From Pseudomonas sp. DTU12.3 (GTDB lineage: Bacteria > Pseudomonadota > Gammaproteobacteria > Pseudomonadales > Pseudomonadaceae): a stretch of 64,000 nt of DNA. Numbering within the stretch: position 1 is the stretch's first letter; the number at the start of each line of letters is the position of its first letter. The notes beneath the pieces are model-generated. The model did not search any database. It was not told the DNA's origin and saw only the letters and a program-made list of their open reading frames with translations. This document shows positions 45,098 to 53,877 of the stretch, in pieces. The stretch spans positions 1,863,501 through 1,927,500 of the forward strand of contig NZ_CP027218.1 of the NCBI RefSeq assembly GCF_004124275.1. The letters are read 5' to 3'. The position numbers were made by a program, and so were the translations under genes.

Positions 45098-46261
45098 ATG
45101 GATCTTTTCAAAACAAAGCTGCCCCCAAATAGGCTCCATGAGTCTTTCAAAATGATCGCCGGTGATCCTACTTACGCGCCAGTGAGGGATGTGATCCAGT
45201 CATGGGGTCAAGGGTTGTTGGATAGAGCTGGGGAGCAAGCGAAATTTATCAATGAGTTTCAAACTACCTTTAACTCCGCGTTTTGGGAGTTGTATCTAAA
45301 TAAGATGATCATTGATCTTGGCTTTTCCGTAGACTATTCGAAAGGAAGCCCAGATTTTTGCGTTAGTACGCCAAGCGGTACTCAGTTCAGTATTGAGGCA
45401 GTCATATCCGATCGCCCGGGCGCTGCTGCCCCCAAAGAAAATTACCTTAAGGAGAAAAAGTTTAGAGATCACTGTACCATTAAACTTATGGGGAAGCTAA
45501 AAGATAAAAAAGATCTCTTCACTGGCGTCAGTGGGAAGAAGTTTCCTTATTCGTCCCTCGATCACGTGCAGCACAGGCCGTTTGTAGTTGCCATCGCTCC
45601 ATTCGATAGTGATTTGTCGCTCACGCAAAATAACGAAGTAATCAATCGTGTGCTTTTCGGCATAGAGCCTCCTGATGCGCATGCTTTCCAAACAGGAAGG
45701 CAGCGAAAGATTTCACGCATTAAGAAACCATCGGGTGCGCCAATTGAGCTGGGTATATTTACAAATGACTCTTACAAGGAGATTAGTGCGGTAATTTTTT
45801 CTACTACTGGTACTTTTGGCAAGGCGGTAGTGGAGAGCGGTGTTGAAAGGATTGTTAGGACTACAAGGTATAGGCAGTTCAGTAAGAGTGAGTTTCTCGC
45901 TCTTGAAGGGTTGAGGGGTATGGGGGTGAAGGGTTATAAGTTGGGTTCGTCGAATTATCTGATCTCTACTCGAATTGATTTTGGTGATACTGTGGCTGGT
46001 TCTGATGTGCATATCTATAATTCGTCCTATCATCGGGAGACCCATCTTGATGGACTTCAAGTGTATTATAATCCTTATGCCGCCATCCCTCTCAAGGGTA
46101 ATGTTATAAATGCTAAGGGGGTTGCTCATAACTATTACGATGTAGAGTCTGATAGTCCTATTCAGCATCACCCTGATGGTGCGATGGTATCAAGGCAGGT
46201 ATACGAACCAACAGTTAGTAATTTTAAGTTTCTTTTGGATGCATATTCAATAAAATGCTAA
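45098..46261 (+). CDS. Hypothetical protein with PD-(D/E)XK-like N-terminal domain
   Basis: This 387-aa protein is AT-rich in codon use compared with all neighbours, a sign of a separate origin. The N-terminal domain has A-F-W-E64-L-Y-L, then D-L-G-F-S-V-D-Y, S-P-D86-F and F-S-I-E100-A, an E...PD...ExA arrangement like nuclease folds, although the final K is absent or displaced. The C-terminal half is beta-rich with many Y/N residues. No family is recognised. It is single and has its own promoter region. Confidence 0.62.
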   Translation: MDLFKTKLPPNRLHESFKMIAGDPTYAPVRDVIQSWGQGLLDRAGEQAKFINEFQTTFNSAFWELYLNKMIIDLGFSVDYSKGSPDFCVSTPSGTQFSIEAVISDRPGAAAPKENYLKEKKFRDHCTIKLMGKLKDKKDLFTGVSGKKFPYSSLDHVQHRPFVVAIAPFDSDLSLTQNNEVINRVLFGIEPPDAHAFQTGRQRKISRIKKPSGAPIELGIFTNDSYKEISAVIFSTTGTFGKAVVESGVERIVRTTRYRQFSKSEFLALEGLRGMGVKGYKLGSSNYLISTRIDFGDTVAGSDVHIYNSSYHRETHLDGLQVYYNPYAAIPLKGNVINAKGVAHNYYDVESDSPIQHHPDGAMVSRQVYEPTVSNFKFLLDAYSIKC

Positions 46262-46627
46262 TTTTTTAGGATTTAGGAAGGGTTTCTCTCTGGGGCGGTA
46301 ATCGAGAACCAGATTGTTAATCCTAAATTGGGATGGCTTCCTGCGGAACGCTGGAAATGAGCGGCCAGGGGGCACGATTGGCGAAGCGTACAAAATATTC
46401 ATCGAAGAAGGCGGCGATGAATATGTTGGAGCTATGTGCTGGGTTATCGTTTATCAGGCTACACGTCAGCGTTGATGAGCATCGAGTACGCCTGGCGTTT
46501 ACCGCTCGCTTATTGTCGATCCCGTCTACCTAAACCGCCACCGTTCTTGCCGGAGCTTGGGTAGGAAGCGGTTTCTCGAAAGCTGGCCTGAGATAGTTAG
46601 AAACGGTAGGCGAATCATTTCACAGGC
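46262..46627. other. 366-bp convergent intergenic region
   Basis: It lies between the 387-aa gene and the HNH gene, which are convergent. It contains a 66-aa open frame at 46333-46533 without a convincing RBS or family. I see no clear terminator and no other structure. Confidence 0.45.
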
Positions 46628-47770
46628 TTAAATTAAGTCGTCCTCATTGTCTTCATCGTCTTCACTGCAAACTATACCCGCGAGACCAGATTTATACAGG
46701 TTTATATCGTAATCTCTAGTTTTGAGGTCAGGGTGAGCATTCCTTATGGCCAAGACAGTGCCGGTGATTACCATTTTCTGCATGACCCGCTCACGACGGT
46801 TGACCTTAATCAGGCAGGCGACCTCTATTGATCCTTTCAGCCATAGTGAGCGTGCTGATACGGAAGTTCCTTCGTTCCGGTCAAGGACAAATTGAATCTC
46901 AACACTATTTACACAGCGCTTTCCTATTACTGGGTCACTGTTGACTGTTGCAGGGCCACACTCACCAAAACTATAACGGCCCTGCACGAGGATTAGATCA
47001 CCCTCGACTATCCAGGCCGACAGTTTTCCCCGGTCTAGCTCGTCTGAAATGTTTCTTACGACGCTACCCCTCAGCACCGCTGTGAGCATATGGGTCATGT
47101 AGAGATAGAGGTGGCGAGCGCCGGCACCACTGTGTAGGTATCTTTCTGATGTGTTTTTGACGGCCATACCTTGCTTGGTAATGGAATCCGCTTCCAAGGT
47201 TTCCGTGTAGCCCGGAAGGCTAGAAAAAGCGACGCCGCCTTCTTCAGCCATCTCGAATAACCTCAGGTGATTGAAATACCACCAGTGGCATCCCTGACTT
47301 TGAGTTGCCTTGTGCAAGTCGAGACGATCCAGTCGCTGAACATCCGCTTCCCATCTGGCCTTCAACCCAGTGAGGCGTTCATCTGAAAGGCTCACATTGA
47401 GGGCGCGCATGGTGTGTGCCTCACTGTGGTGAGGGCTACAGAGAACCGCCAGGTTGGTTGGCGAGTGGTCGCGACTCTCGGCCCAGGGATGAATGTGATG
47501 AACGACGATCGGCTGGCTAGAATCTCGGCATACACAACACAACCAACGATTGGCGAACAGCACTTTGATAAGATCGGCTAAGGGGATGGGGGGTCTTGCA
47601 CCCTTTTGCACGGAGGCGATGTCCTCGACGCTGAGCCCTATACGCTCCAGTTCAGGAAGGGGCATCAGTTGAAGCTTTTTCAGGTGCAGGCCCTGAAGGC
47701 GTAGCTGTCTTGCCAGATCGCTGTTGATACCGCGTGCAATCAACGCAAGCTCAGTTCGATTCGATTTCAT
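46628..47770 (-). CDS. HNH endonuclease
   Basis: This 380-aa protein has a helical N-terminus (H-L-K-K-L-Q-L-M-P-L-P-E-L-E-R-I-G-L, about 29-46, resembling a helix-hairpin or SAP-like DNA contact) and then a full HNH site: C78/C79 and C81 (L-C-C-V-C), V-H91-H92-I-H, N106-L-A-V-L-C111, H114-H115 and H119. The C-terminal 240 residues are a separate sensor-like domain of unknown type with an acidic tail (E-D-D-E-D-N-E-D-D). ATG 47770 is preferred over 47788. Single-gene defence or restriction nuclease is the likely role. Confidence 0.75.
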   Translation of the reverse strand: MKSNRTELALIARGINSDLARQLRLQGLHLKKLQLMPLPELERIGLSVEDIASVQKGARPPIPLADLIKVLFANRWLCCVCRDSSQPIVVHHIHPWAESRDHSPTNLAVLCSPHHSEAHTMRALNVSLSDERLTGLKARWEADVQRLDRLDLHKATQSQGCHWWYFNHLRLFEMAEEGGVAFSSLPGYTETLEADSITKQGMAVKNTSERYLHSGAGARHLYLYMTHMLTAVLRGSVVRNISDELDRGKLSAWIVEGDLILVQGRYSFGECGPATVNSDPVIGKRCVNSVEIQFVLDRNEGTSVSARSLWLKGSIEVACLIKVNRRERVMQKMVITGTVLAIRNAHPDLKTRDYDINLYKSGLAGIVCSEDDEDNEDDLI

Positions 47771-48023
47771 CGGTGTTACCTCACGCACGACCCGTCTGCA
47801 GCTTCGCTTTCCCAGATCCAGGAAGTCAATGGATCTGAACAGTTTTCCTCATGATGCATGCTGGTCTAGGCAAAAAAACCTTGCCCCCGGCCTACCGCTC
47901 AGCTAATGGTTGTTATCCGTAGGGAATCTGCTCAGTAAAACTCCAGAGAGGTGCCAGATGTTGCGTGGGCACTATTCAGGTGTAAGCTGATCGCAAAGCA
48001 CACAAACATTTGATTAGGATTCT

Positions 48024-48992
48024 ATGAGTCGTCATCTCGATACTATTCCTGAGCCATGGTCTGTCGACGATATCCGTTCTGCGATCATGCATAAGTTTAC
48101 GGATGCTCGGATTTCGATCGAGGAGACCGAGGGGGGACAGCTCTGGCAGGCAATTAAAGAACTAGATGATACTGTCTGGATATTTAAAAGTAGTGCGGAG
48201 GACTTGTTTCAGATAATTAATTTGTTTGCGCAAAAAACACAAGATCCTGGCTTTTGGGAACCGACCAATAGGACGAATGCCGAGCATTTCACCAGGGAGG
48301 TAAAGAGAAAGCTATTTTATTCCACGACATCCGTGATGGCGTTGGTTGAGGTTTCAAGGGTGTTTCACAAGAAACATCCTGTGGCGGGATTTACTGAAAA
48401 ATTGGGGGCGTGCTTTTCCACTCCCGGGCTGCATAAGTTTCTTCAAGATCTTCGGAACTATAATTCTCATTGGCGAATTGCTGAGGCTAACTGGAGGATT
48501 GACTACGATTTTGAGAAAGGAAGTCGCATCGCACGATTCGTCGTGACCCGTGAGGATCTACTGGCTTGGGGCCGGTGGACGTCTGACGCTAAAGCATTCA
48601 TCGAAAGTTCTGAGAAATTTATTGATGTTGGCGCCACATTGGCTGAGTACGCCAAGCAGGTGAAGGCTTTCTATGAATGGCATAAGGGCGTGGTGCTAGT
48701 AAGTTATGCTGAGATCCTGAAGCGGTATTTTGAATACAAGCGAATTCATGACGGTCTAAATCGAAGGATGAGCTGGAATATGATATTGGGCCACTTGCCC
48801 CTGGGTCTTAACCCATTCCAGTACTTAGCGCGTTATTTGACGCCAGAGCAGATTGAAAAAATCATGTCATTTGAGCTCGGAAGCGAAGCCCAGATTCAAG
48901 CCCTGATTTCCACTTTGGACATGGAAAGGTTTTGCGATGCCCAACTGATGGATAAGGTGAGGAAATTATTCCAGCCACCTTTAGTGCAATAG
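48024..48992 (+). CDS. Hypothetical protein with HEPN-like R-x4-H motif
   Basis: This 322-aa helical protein contains L-R144-N-Y-N-S-H149-W, which fits the R-N-x3-H (Rx4-6H) active-site pattern of HEPN ribonucleases. Helical segments before it (V-M-A-L-V-E-V-S-R-V-F and L-H-K-F-L-Q-D-L) fit the HEPN bundle. The C-terminal third is less charged and may form an oligomer or sensor part. No partner nucleotidyltransferase is adjacent. The HEPN assignment is inferred from the motif only. Confidence 0.6.
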   Translation: MSRHLDTIPEPWSVDDIRSAIMHKFTDARISIEETEGGQLWQAIKELDDTVWIFKSSAEDLFQIINLFAQKTQDPGFWEPTNRTNAEHFTREVKRKLFYSTTSVMALVEVSRVFHKKHPVAGFTEKLGACFSTPGLHKFLQDLRNYNSHWRIAEANWRIDYDFEKGSRIARFVVTREDLLAWGRWTSDAKAFIESSEKFIDVGATLAEYAKQVKAFYEWHKGVVLVSYAEILKRYFEYKRIHDGLNRRMSWNMILGHLPLGLNPFQYLARYLTPEQIEKIMSFELGSEAQIQALISTLDMERFCDAQLMDKVRKLFQPPLVQ

Positions 48993-49305
48993 AGGGTTCG
49001 TTTGGCTGCCGGTTATCGTCAGCCGTTTGCTCGCGAGCCATGCATGGAGGATGACTGGGAGTGGGCCGATGCTTAGGCGATATGTACGGTGACCTGTTGG
49101 AAGTTCTCAAGGAAGACGGTGCTAGCCATTCGAAATAATGACTGAGGGCATGGTCAGGGCTTTGAGGTGAAGACCGTAGAGCCTCACATCGTGCACTACA
49201 CGCTTCACATGGCCGCCTCGACAATCCTGCTTCTTGTCAACTCCGCCAACAGCATGCACAAGCGGTAAGCATCGAAATTGGCCCTCGCTTTTGAGGGCCA
49301 TAACC
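48993..49305. other. 313-bp convergent intergenic region
   Basis: It separates the HEPN-like gene from the recombinase partner. Apart from the hairpin at 49279-49300 nothing is seen. Confidence 0.5.
49279..49300 (-). terminator. Hairpin after the recombinase operon
   Basis: TGGCCCTC/GAGGGCCA is an 8-bp stem with a 6-nt loop, located 6 bp past the stop of the partner gene on the minus strand. Confidence 0.75.
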
Positions 49306-50085
49306 CTACTTCAAATTGCACAAGCTCTGTCTGTCTTGTGTTGCCATGTTTGGGGTGATGATAGGAAATTCTACCGGCGAAATGAGTGCGTAAGTGTCAT
49401 TGTATGGGACGCGGTGTGGGAATGGCCGTGCTTCTACCAAGAAATCCGTTAAGCCATCGAATATGTATTGGCAGGAAGTCAAATGCGCTGCCATTTCCTC
49501 CTTCGATGGCGTTCGAGTGCTATTTTTTTCGCCACGAGGACTGGAGATTATTAGTAGATCTGCACGGAAGTTTAAAGGTGCGCCAGGGAAGAAGATGTTC
49601 CCACACATGATTGCTTGTGCTTGCAGCCTATTTGCAGTGTACACGCCAATGGAATTAGATCTTCGGCTGTTCTCCAGATAGGCAGTAAAGCTATCCAGGG
49701 CTGACTTGTAAGCCACGGGATCGACTAAAAAATTCTCGTGACCATTCTCGTCGCACCAAACACACAGGCGCGCAAGTTCGCTCCCTGATTGATAGAGACT
49801 ATATCCGGAACCTTCTTCATGAAAGGTTGCACCGTTCTGGGAGCACCAGGCGCGCAGTGGCTCGATGCGCTCATTACGCAGAGTACTGAGATCTACCGGC
49901 TTGGGCGAAAACCGACTCTGGTAGTTTTTCTTTTCGTAGCACAACGCCCCGATATCAAGCTTGCGATCAGACTCGCAGTGAAGCATGAGATTTTGGATAG
50001 GGGCACTATCAATTTGGTTTTGAAACTCGTCCTGAGAGATTTCATGGGCGAAAATTTCATGGCAGATCCGGCCTGAGTTTTTCAT
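49306..50085 (-). CDS. Recombinase-associated hypothetical protein
   Basis: This 259-aa protein starts at ATG 50085 inside the end of the recombinase gene (29-bp overlap), so the two are coupled. It opens M-K-N-S-G-R-I-C-H-E-I-F and has C-V-W-C-D-E-N-G-H-E (a possible zinc-binding C-x2-C) near the middle. It ends shortly after S-P-V-E-F-P-I-I-T-P-N-M, which reads as if a longer homologue might continue; truncation is suspected but not shown. Integrase-led operons with unknown partners are known in gammaproteobacterial islands. The function is unknown. Confidence 0.65.
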   Translation of the reverse strand: MKNSGRICHEIFAHEISQDEFQNQIDSAPIQNLMLHCESDRKLDIGALCYEKKNYQSRFSPKPVDLSTLRNERIEPLRAWCSQNGATFHEEGSGYSLYQSGSELARLCVWCDENGHENFLVDPVAYKSALDSFTAYLENSRRSNSIGVYTANRLQAQAIMCGNIFFPGAPLNFRADLLIISSPRGEKNSTRTPSKEEMAAHLTSCQYIFDGLTDFLVEARPFPHRVPYNDTYALISPVEFPIITPNMATQDRQSLCNLK

Positions 50086-51460
50086 GGCTTCGCATTTCCG
50101 TTCGAACCAGACTTTCGAGATGTACTTCGAAGTCTGACTGAGCTTGTTGGAGTTCAGGGTTCTCGTCATAGAACCGTAAATAATTCATGGTCACGTTAAT
50201 GTCCTCGTGATTTAATCTATTTTTTAGATGGTCTAGGATTTCAAGTTGGTTCATTTTGCCTTCGTCCCTTTTTTTCATATCGTCGTTAAGTAGGTTCATG
50301 CCAAATGTTGCTCTCAGGTCATGCAGGTGATATGTGAAGTCCTTGTCCTTCATCTGCACATGAGCTATCACTTTTTTGCAAAACTGTCGTAGAGCAGAAC
50401 CTTTTTCATTGCTGAAGTTGAAAAGCTTTTGGTCGGCTTCTGCCACATAGTATGGCTTACCTGTCCGAGTCAGGAACACATATTGGTCGTCCGGGTTCTG
50501 GATGGGTGAAAGCTTGGCTCTTGTCTGGTGGCGTGGAGAGTTAATGTATATTTCCAGAAGGTTGTGCATCCATGCAGGAAGTAACACTGTTTGCTCTTTG
50601 CCATTCTTCGCTTCAACGGGATGCCCCCTACCCATCTCTATTCCGTAGAGCGCGAATTTGTGCTTGTCACCTGGTTGTCCTACCCCTCTTTTCACGGAGC
50701 TGTGTCTAAGCGTCAAGACCGACTGAACCCTCATTCCCGAAGTGAGGGCCACGAGGTGGGCTAAAAGCATTTCAGGATTTTGAAGAGCTATCAACGCATC
50801 CAGCAAATGCTGTTGGTTGTCCCTGGAGATCGGCTTCAACTTCGCGCCGTCTTGGATGAAACGACCGGTCGCTACGCTTTTCGTGTTCCTGAAGAGGAGG
50901 TCGGTGCTGATCACTTCTTTCGTTTGAAGGACTCCGTGCCTGTCAACGTAATTGACGAAGCGTGACTTGCTCTCCCACATATCTTGCTTAGGCTTGAATC
51001 CGCGCGTGTTAACAAGCCAGCGATACATGCCTTGAACTGCACCTAGTTCCCGATTGCAATAGCTTCTACTGCGTTCGCCGGAGCTGATATGCTTTTTTAA
51101 CTCAGACTTGTAAAAGTATGTGGGTCGCTTGAATTTAGCGCCATCAAAGTCAAGAAAGTCTCTTCCATGGACAAGAAGCTTGTTCATGAAGTCGCAAAGA
51201 TCGGTCGCTGCACTGGAGACGGTGGCTTCCTTGTCTCCCCTCTCGGTGATTCTCTCAAATAGGTAGAGACTGCCCTCTCGCCATAGCGCGCCGTCGGGTT
51301 GAAGGATTACATGGAGATGGGGACAGTTAGCTTCCGTCAGGTGAATGGGGCGTACGGGGTATGGTTCATCCGGGGCGGCGGCAACAGTATGGGTATCTGG
51401 GCATATCCACTCAGTGGCGTCAGCGTGGGCACACGGCTCCCAGAGCGGCACATTTTTCAA
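50057..51460 (-). CDS. Tyrosine-type site-specific recombinase (island integrase)
   Basis: This 467-aa recombinase carries the full tyrosine-recombinase set: R244 (S-G-M-R-V-Q-S), a lysine at 285 or 288 (A-K-N-G-K-E), H380-D-L-R383, H418 (R-L-N-H-E-D) and the nucleophile Y427 (V-T-M-N-Y-L). The N-terminal part (about 1-200) includes the core-binding domain and a front end with C10, C20, C46 and H residues. It lies 127 bp from the right junction, where integrases normally sit. It probably catalysed insertion into the channel gene and may recognise the CGTGAGCT/AATGGACA end motifs. Confidence 0.88.
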   Translation of the reverse strand: MKNVPLWEPCAHADATEWICPDTHTVAAAPDEPYPVRPIHLTEANCPHLHVILQPDGALWREGSLYLFERITERGDKEATVSSAATDLCDFMNKLLVHGRDFLDFDGAKFKRPTYFYKSELKKHISSGERSRSYCNRELGAVQGMYRWLVNTRGFKPKQDMWESKSRFVNYVDRHGVLQTKEVISTDLLFRNTKSVATGRFIQDGAKLKPISRDNQQHLLDALIALQNPEMLLAHLVALTSGMRVQSVLTLRHSSVKRGVGQPGDKHKFALYGIEMGRGHPVEAKNGKEQTVLLPAWMHNLLEIYINSPRHQTRAKLSPIQNPDDQYVFLTRTGKPYYVAEADQKLFNFSNEKGSALRQFCKKVIAHVQMKDKDFTYHLHDLRATFGMNLLNDDMKKRDEGKMNQLEILDHLKNRLNHEDINVTMNYLRFYDENPELQQAQSDFEVHLESLVRTEMRSHEKLRPDLP

Positions 51461-51527
51461 CGTGATTTTAGGTAGTGACCTTGTTGGTTGGCATCTTGCG
51501 TTTGCATGGCTGCGACCAGAATGGAGG

Positions 51528-51592
51528 GTACGTGTCCATTCAAGTTCAGCTCACAGGTTCTGTCAAACGAGCGGAGCTCACGGGTGGTTCTG
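51528..51592 (-). other. Island right end with doubled end motif
   Basis: Reading inward on the minus strand: CGTGAGCTC (51574-51582), then a second GTGAGCT (51549-51555) followed after 7 bp by AATGGACA. GGTTCTG occurs at 51556-51562 and again, 30 bp on, at 51586-51592 where the channel gene resumes. It is oriented opposite to the left ends, so the island has imperfect terminal inverted repeats. Confidence 0.68.
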
Positions 51593-52288
51593 CACCTTGA
51601 CTGTGTGCAGGGTGATGTCGACCACGTCGCCATCGGCGCCGACTTGCGGCATTTCGATCCAGTCGCCAACCCGCAGCATGTCGTTGCTGGTCAACTGCAC
51701 ACTGGCGACGAACGACAACAAAGTGTCCTTGTAGACCAACAGAATCACCGCCGACATCGCGCCCAGACCCGAAAGCAACAACAGCGGCGAGCGGTCGATC
51801 AATGTCGCGACGATGATGATCGCGCCGAACACGTACAAAACCATTTTCGCCAGTTGCACATAGCCTTTGATCGAGCGTGTGCGCGCATGCTCAGTGCGTG
51901 CATAGATGTCGAGCAGTGCATTGAGCAGGGCGCTGACCGACAGCAGCAGAAACAGAATGGTGAACGACAACGCCACGTTGCCGAGGAAGGTCATGGCGGT
52001 CTTGCTCAGTTCCGGCACCAGATGCAGGCCGAACTGGATCACCAGCGACGGAGTCATCTGCGCCAGGCGCTGAAACACCTTGTTGTGGCGAAAATCATTG
52101 ATCCAGTGCAGCGCCGGCTGGCGACCGAGCATGCGACTGGCGTGCAGGATCAGATAGCGCGCCACTCGTCCGAGCAGTAACGCGATGACCAGCAACACCG
52201 TCAGAGCCAGACCGGCCTGCAAGAGCGGATGCTGTTCGAGAGTGCCCCAGAGGTCCTGGGCGTTGAGCCAGAGCTGTTTGAAATCCAT
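51578..52288 (-). pseudogene. Mechanosensitive channel (YbdG/MscM type), 5' fragment
   Basis: The minus strand from ATG 52288 gives 234 native codons ending L-H-T-V-K-V-Q-N, then two island codons and TGA. It contains several membrane helices and the MscS pore-helix region (V-Q-L-A-K-M-V-L-Y-V..., G-L-G-A-M-S-A-V-I-L-L-V-Y-K-D). The conserved continuation F-D-K-T-I is 18.8 kb away at 32807. The product would have the pore but lack most of the cytosolic beta-domain and vestibule. Confidence 0.93.
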
Positions 52289-52479
52289 ATGAGCAACGAT
52301 TCTTCTGTAAGACGCGATGGGCGATTAGAGCATTTAAGACGCGGTGTATTACCGTTGGAGACAAATCGAGCAACAAAAAAGCCACTGATTGCGTCCGTTT
52401 GCATAAAGAAACTCGGCCTGAGCGCTCGAAACCGGTAACCTATGCAGCTGTTTTTTTGCATATCTTCGAGGTAGCACCC

Positions 52480-53820
52480 GTGTTTTCCCAATTCGCCCTG
52501 CACGAACGCCTGCTTAAAGCTGTGGCCGAGCTGAAATTTGTCGAGCCAACGCCTGTGCAAGCCGCGGCCATTCCGCTGGCGCTCCAAGGGCGTGATTTGC
52601 GGGTGACTGCGCAAACCGGTAGCGGCAAGACCGCCGCTTTCGTTCTGCCGATCCTCAATCGCCTGATCGGCCCGGCCAAGGTCCGCGTCAGCATCAAGAC
52701 GCTGATCCTGCTGCCGACCCGCGAGCTGGCCCAGCAGACTTTGAAGGAAGTTGAACGCTTCGCACAGTTCACCTTCATCAAGTCCGGCCTGATCACCGGC
52801 GGTGAAGACTTCAAGGTTCAGGCCGCGATGCTGCGCAAAGTGCCGGACATCCTCATCGGCACCCCGGGCCGCATGATCGAGCAACTCAACGCCGGCAACC
52901 TCGACCTGAAAGAAGTCGAAGTACTGGTGCTCGACGAAGCCGACCGCATGCTCGACATGGGCTTCTCTGAAGACGTCCAGCGTCTGGTCGACGAATGCCC
53001 GAACCGTCAGCAGACCATGCTGTTCTCGGCCACCACCGGTGGTTCCGGCCTGCGCGAGATGATCGCCAAGGTGCTGAACAACCCTGAGCACTTGCAGCTC
53101 AACGCGGTCAGCCAGCTGAACTCGACCACCCGTCAGCAAATCATCACCGCCGACCACAATCAGCACAAAGAGCAGATCGTGAACTGGCTGCTGGCCAACG
53201 AGACGTATCAGAAGGCGATCATCTTCACCAACACCCGCGCCATGGCCGACCGCATCTACGGCCGCCTGGTGGCTCAGGAATACAAAGCGTTCGTGCTGCA
53301 CGGCGAGAAAGACCAGAAGGATCGCAAACTGGCGATCGACCGTCTGAAGCAAGGCGGCGTGAAGATTCTCGTGGCCACTGACGTTGCCGCCCGTGGTCTG
53401 GACGTTGATGGTCTGGACATGGTGATCAACTTCGACATGCCACGCAGCGGCGACGAGTACGTGCACCGCATCGGTCGTACCGGTCGTGCCGGCAACGACG
53501 GCCTGGCGATCTCGCTGATCTGCCACGGTGACTGGAACCTGATGTCGAGCATCGAGCGCTACCTGAAGCAGAGCTTCGAGCGCCGCACCATCAAGGAAGT
53601 CAAAGGCGTCTACGGCGGGCCGAAGAAGGTCAAGGCCTCGGGCAAAGCCGTTGGCGTGAAGAAGAAAAAGACCGACGCCAAGGGCGACAAGAAGAAAACT
53701 GCCGCCAAGACGCCGACCAAGCGCAAGAGCGCCAACCGTCCGAAGCCGGACTCGTTGGTCAGCAGCGACGGCATGGCACCGCTCAAGCGCCGCAAGCCAG
53801 CAGAGCCTGCGGCTGAGTAA
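52480..53820 (+). CDS. DEAD-box RNA helicase (RhlE/SrmB-like)
   Basis: This 446-aa helicase has the Q motif F-V-E-P-T-P-V-Q, Walker A A-Q-T-G-S-G-K-T, V-L-D-E-A-D, S-A-T, and H-R-I-G-R-T-G-R-A-G. The C-terminal tail (from about 385) is lysine-rich, as in RNA-annealing helicases. The start is GTG 52480 (M-F-S-Q-F-A-L-H-E-R-L-L) with GAGGT upstream; the open frame further left is not conserved-looking. It probably acts in ribosome assembly or RNA decay. Confidence 0.9.
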   Translation: MFSQFALHERLLKAVAELKFVEPTPVQAAAIPLALQGRDLRVTAQTGSGKTAAFVLPILNRLIGPAKVRVSIKTLILLPTRELAQQTLKEVERFAQFTFIKSGLITGGEDFKVQAAMLRKVPDILIGTPGRMIEQLNAGNLDLKEVEVLVLDEADRMLDMGFSEDVQRLVDECPNRQQTMLFSATTGGSGLREMIAKVLNNPEHLQLNAVSQLNSTTRQQIITADHNQHKEQIVNWLLANETYQKAIIFTNTRAMADRIYGRLVAQEYKAFVLHGEKDQKDRKLAIDRLKQGGVKILVATDVAARGLDVDGLDMVINFDMPRSGDEYVHRIGRTGRAGNDGLAISLICHGDWNLMSSIERYLKQSFERRTIKEVKGVYGGPKKVKASGKAVGVKKKKTDAKGDKKKTAAKTPTKRKSANRPKPDSLVSSDGMAPLKRRKPAEPAAE

Positions 53821-53838
53821 GGCGTTTCAAGCGTGCAT

Positions 53839-53871
53839 AAAAAAACCCGGACAATGTCCGGGTTTTTTTTT
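53839..53871. terminator. Bidirectional Rho-independent terminator
   Basis: AACCCGGACA-ATG-TCCGGGTT-type stem with A-run before and T-run after, between the convergent helicase and 199-aa genes. Confidence 0.92.
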
Positions 53872-53877
53872 CCTCCA

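Larger units (their letters stand above)
32808..51586. mobile_element. Composite genomic island (about 18.8 kb) inserted in the mechanosensitive channel gene
   Basis: The left edge is where the channel frame stops at 32807 and the right edge where it resumes at 51587; only GT is shared at the two junctions, so the duplicated target is very short. A tyrosine recombinase and partner sit at the right end, pointing leftwards. The left end has GTACGCGTGAGCT-N8-AAATGGACAT (32813-32843); the right end has GAGCTCACG (51574-51582) in the opposite orientation, and a nearby copy with TGTCCATT. An internal second left end lies at 37047-37077. Cargo genes are on alternating strands with their own gaps, lower in GC and free of REP elements. 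Acquisition by transfer is clear; the element family is not identified. Confidence 0.92.

Noticed and set aside
46333..46533. 66-aa frame between two cargo genes
   Set aside because: No convincing RBS, family or neighbour coupling; kept only as a note in the spacer entry.
52399..52479. Upstream extension of the DEAD-box helicase
   Set aside because: The added residues do not match helicase N-termini, and the GTG at 52480 has a ribosome site.
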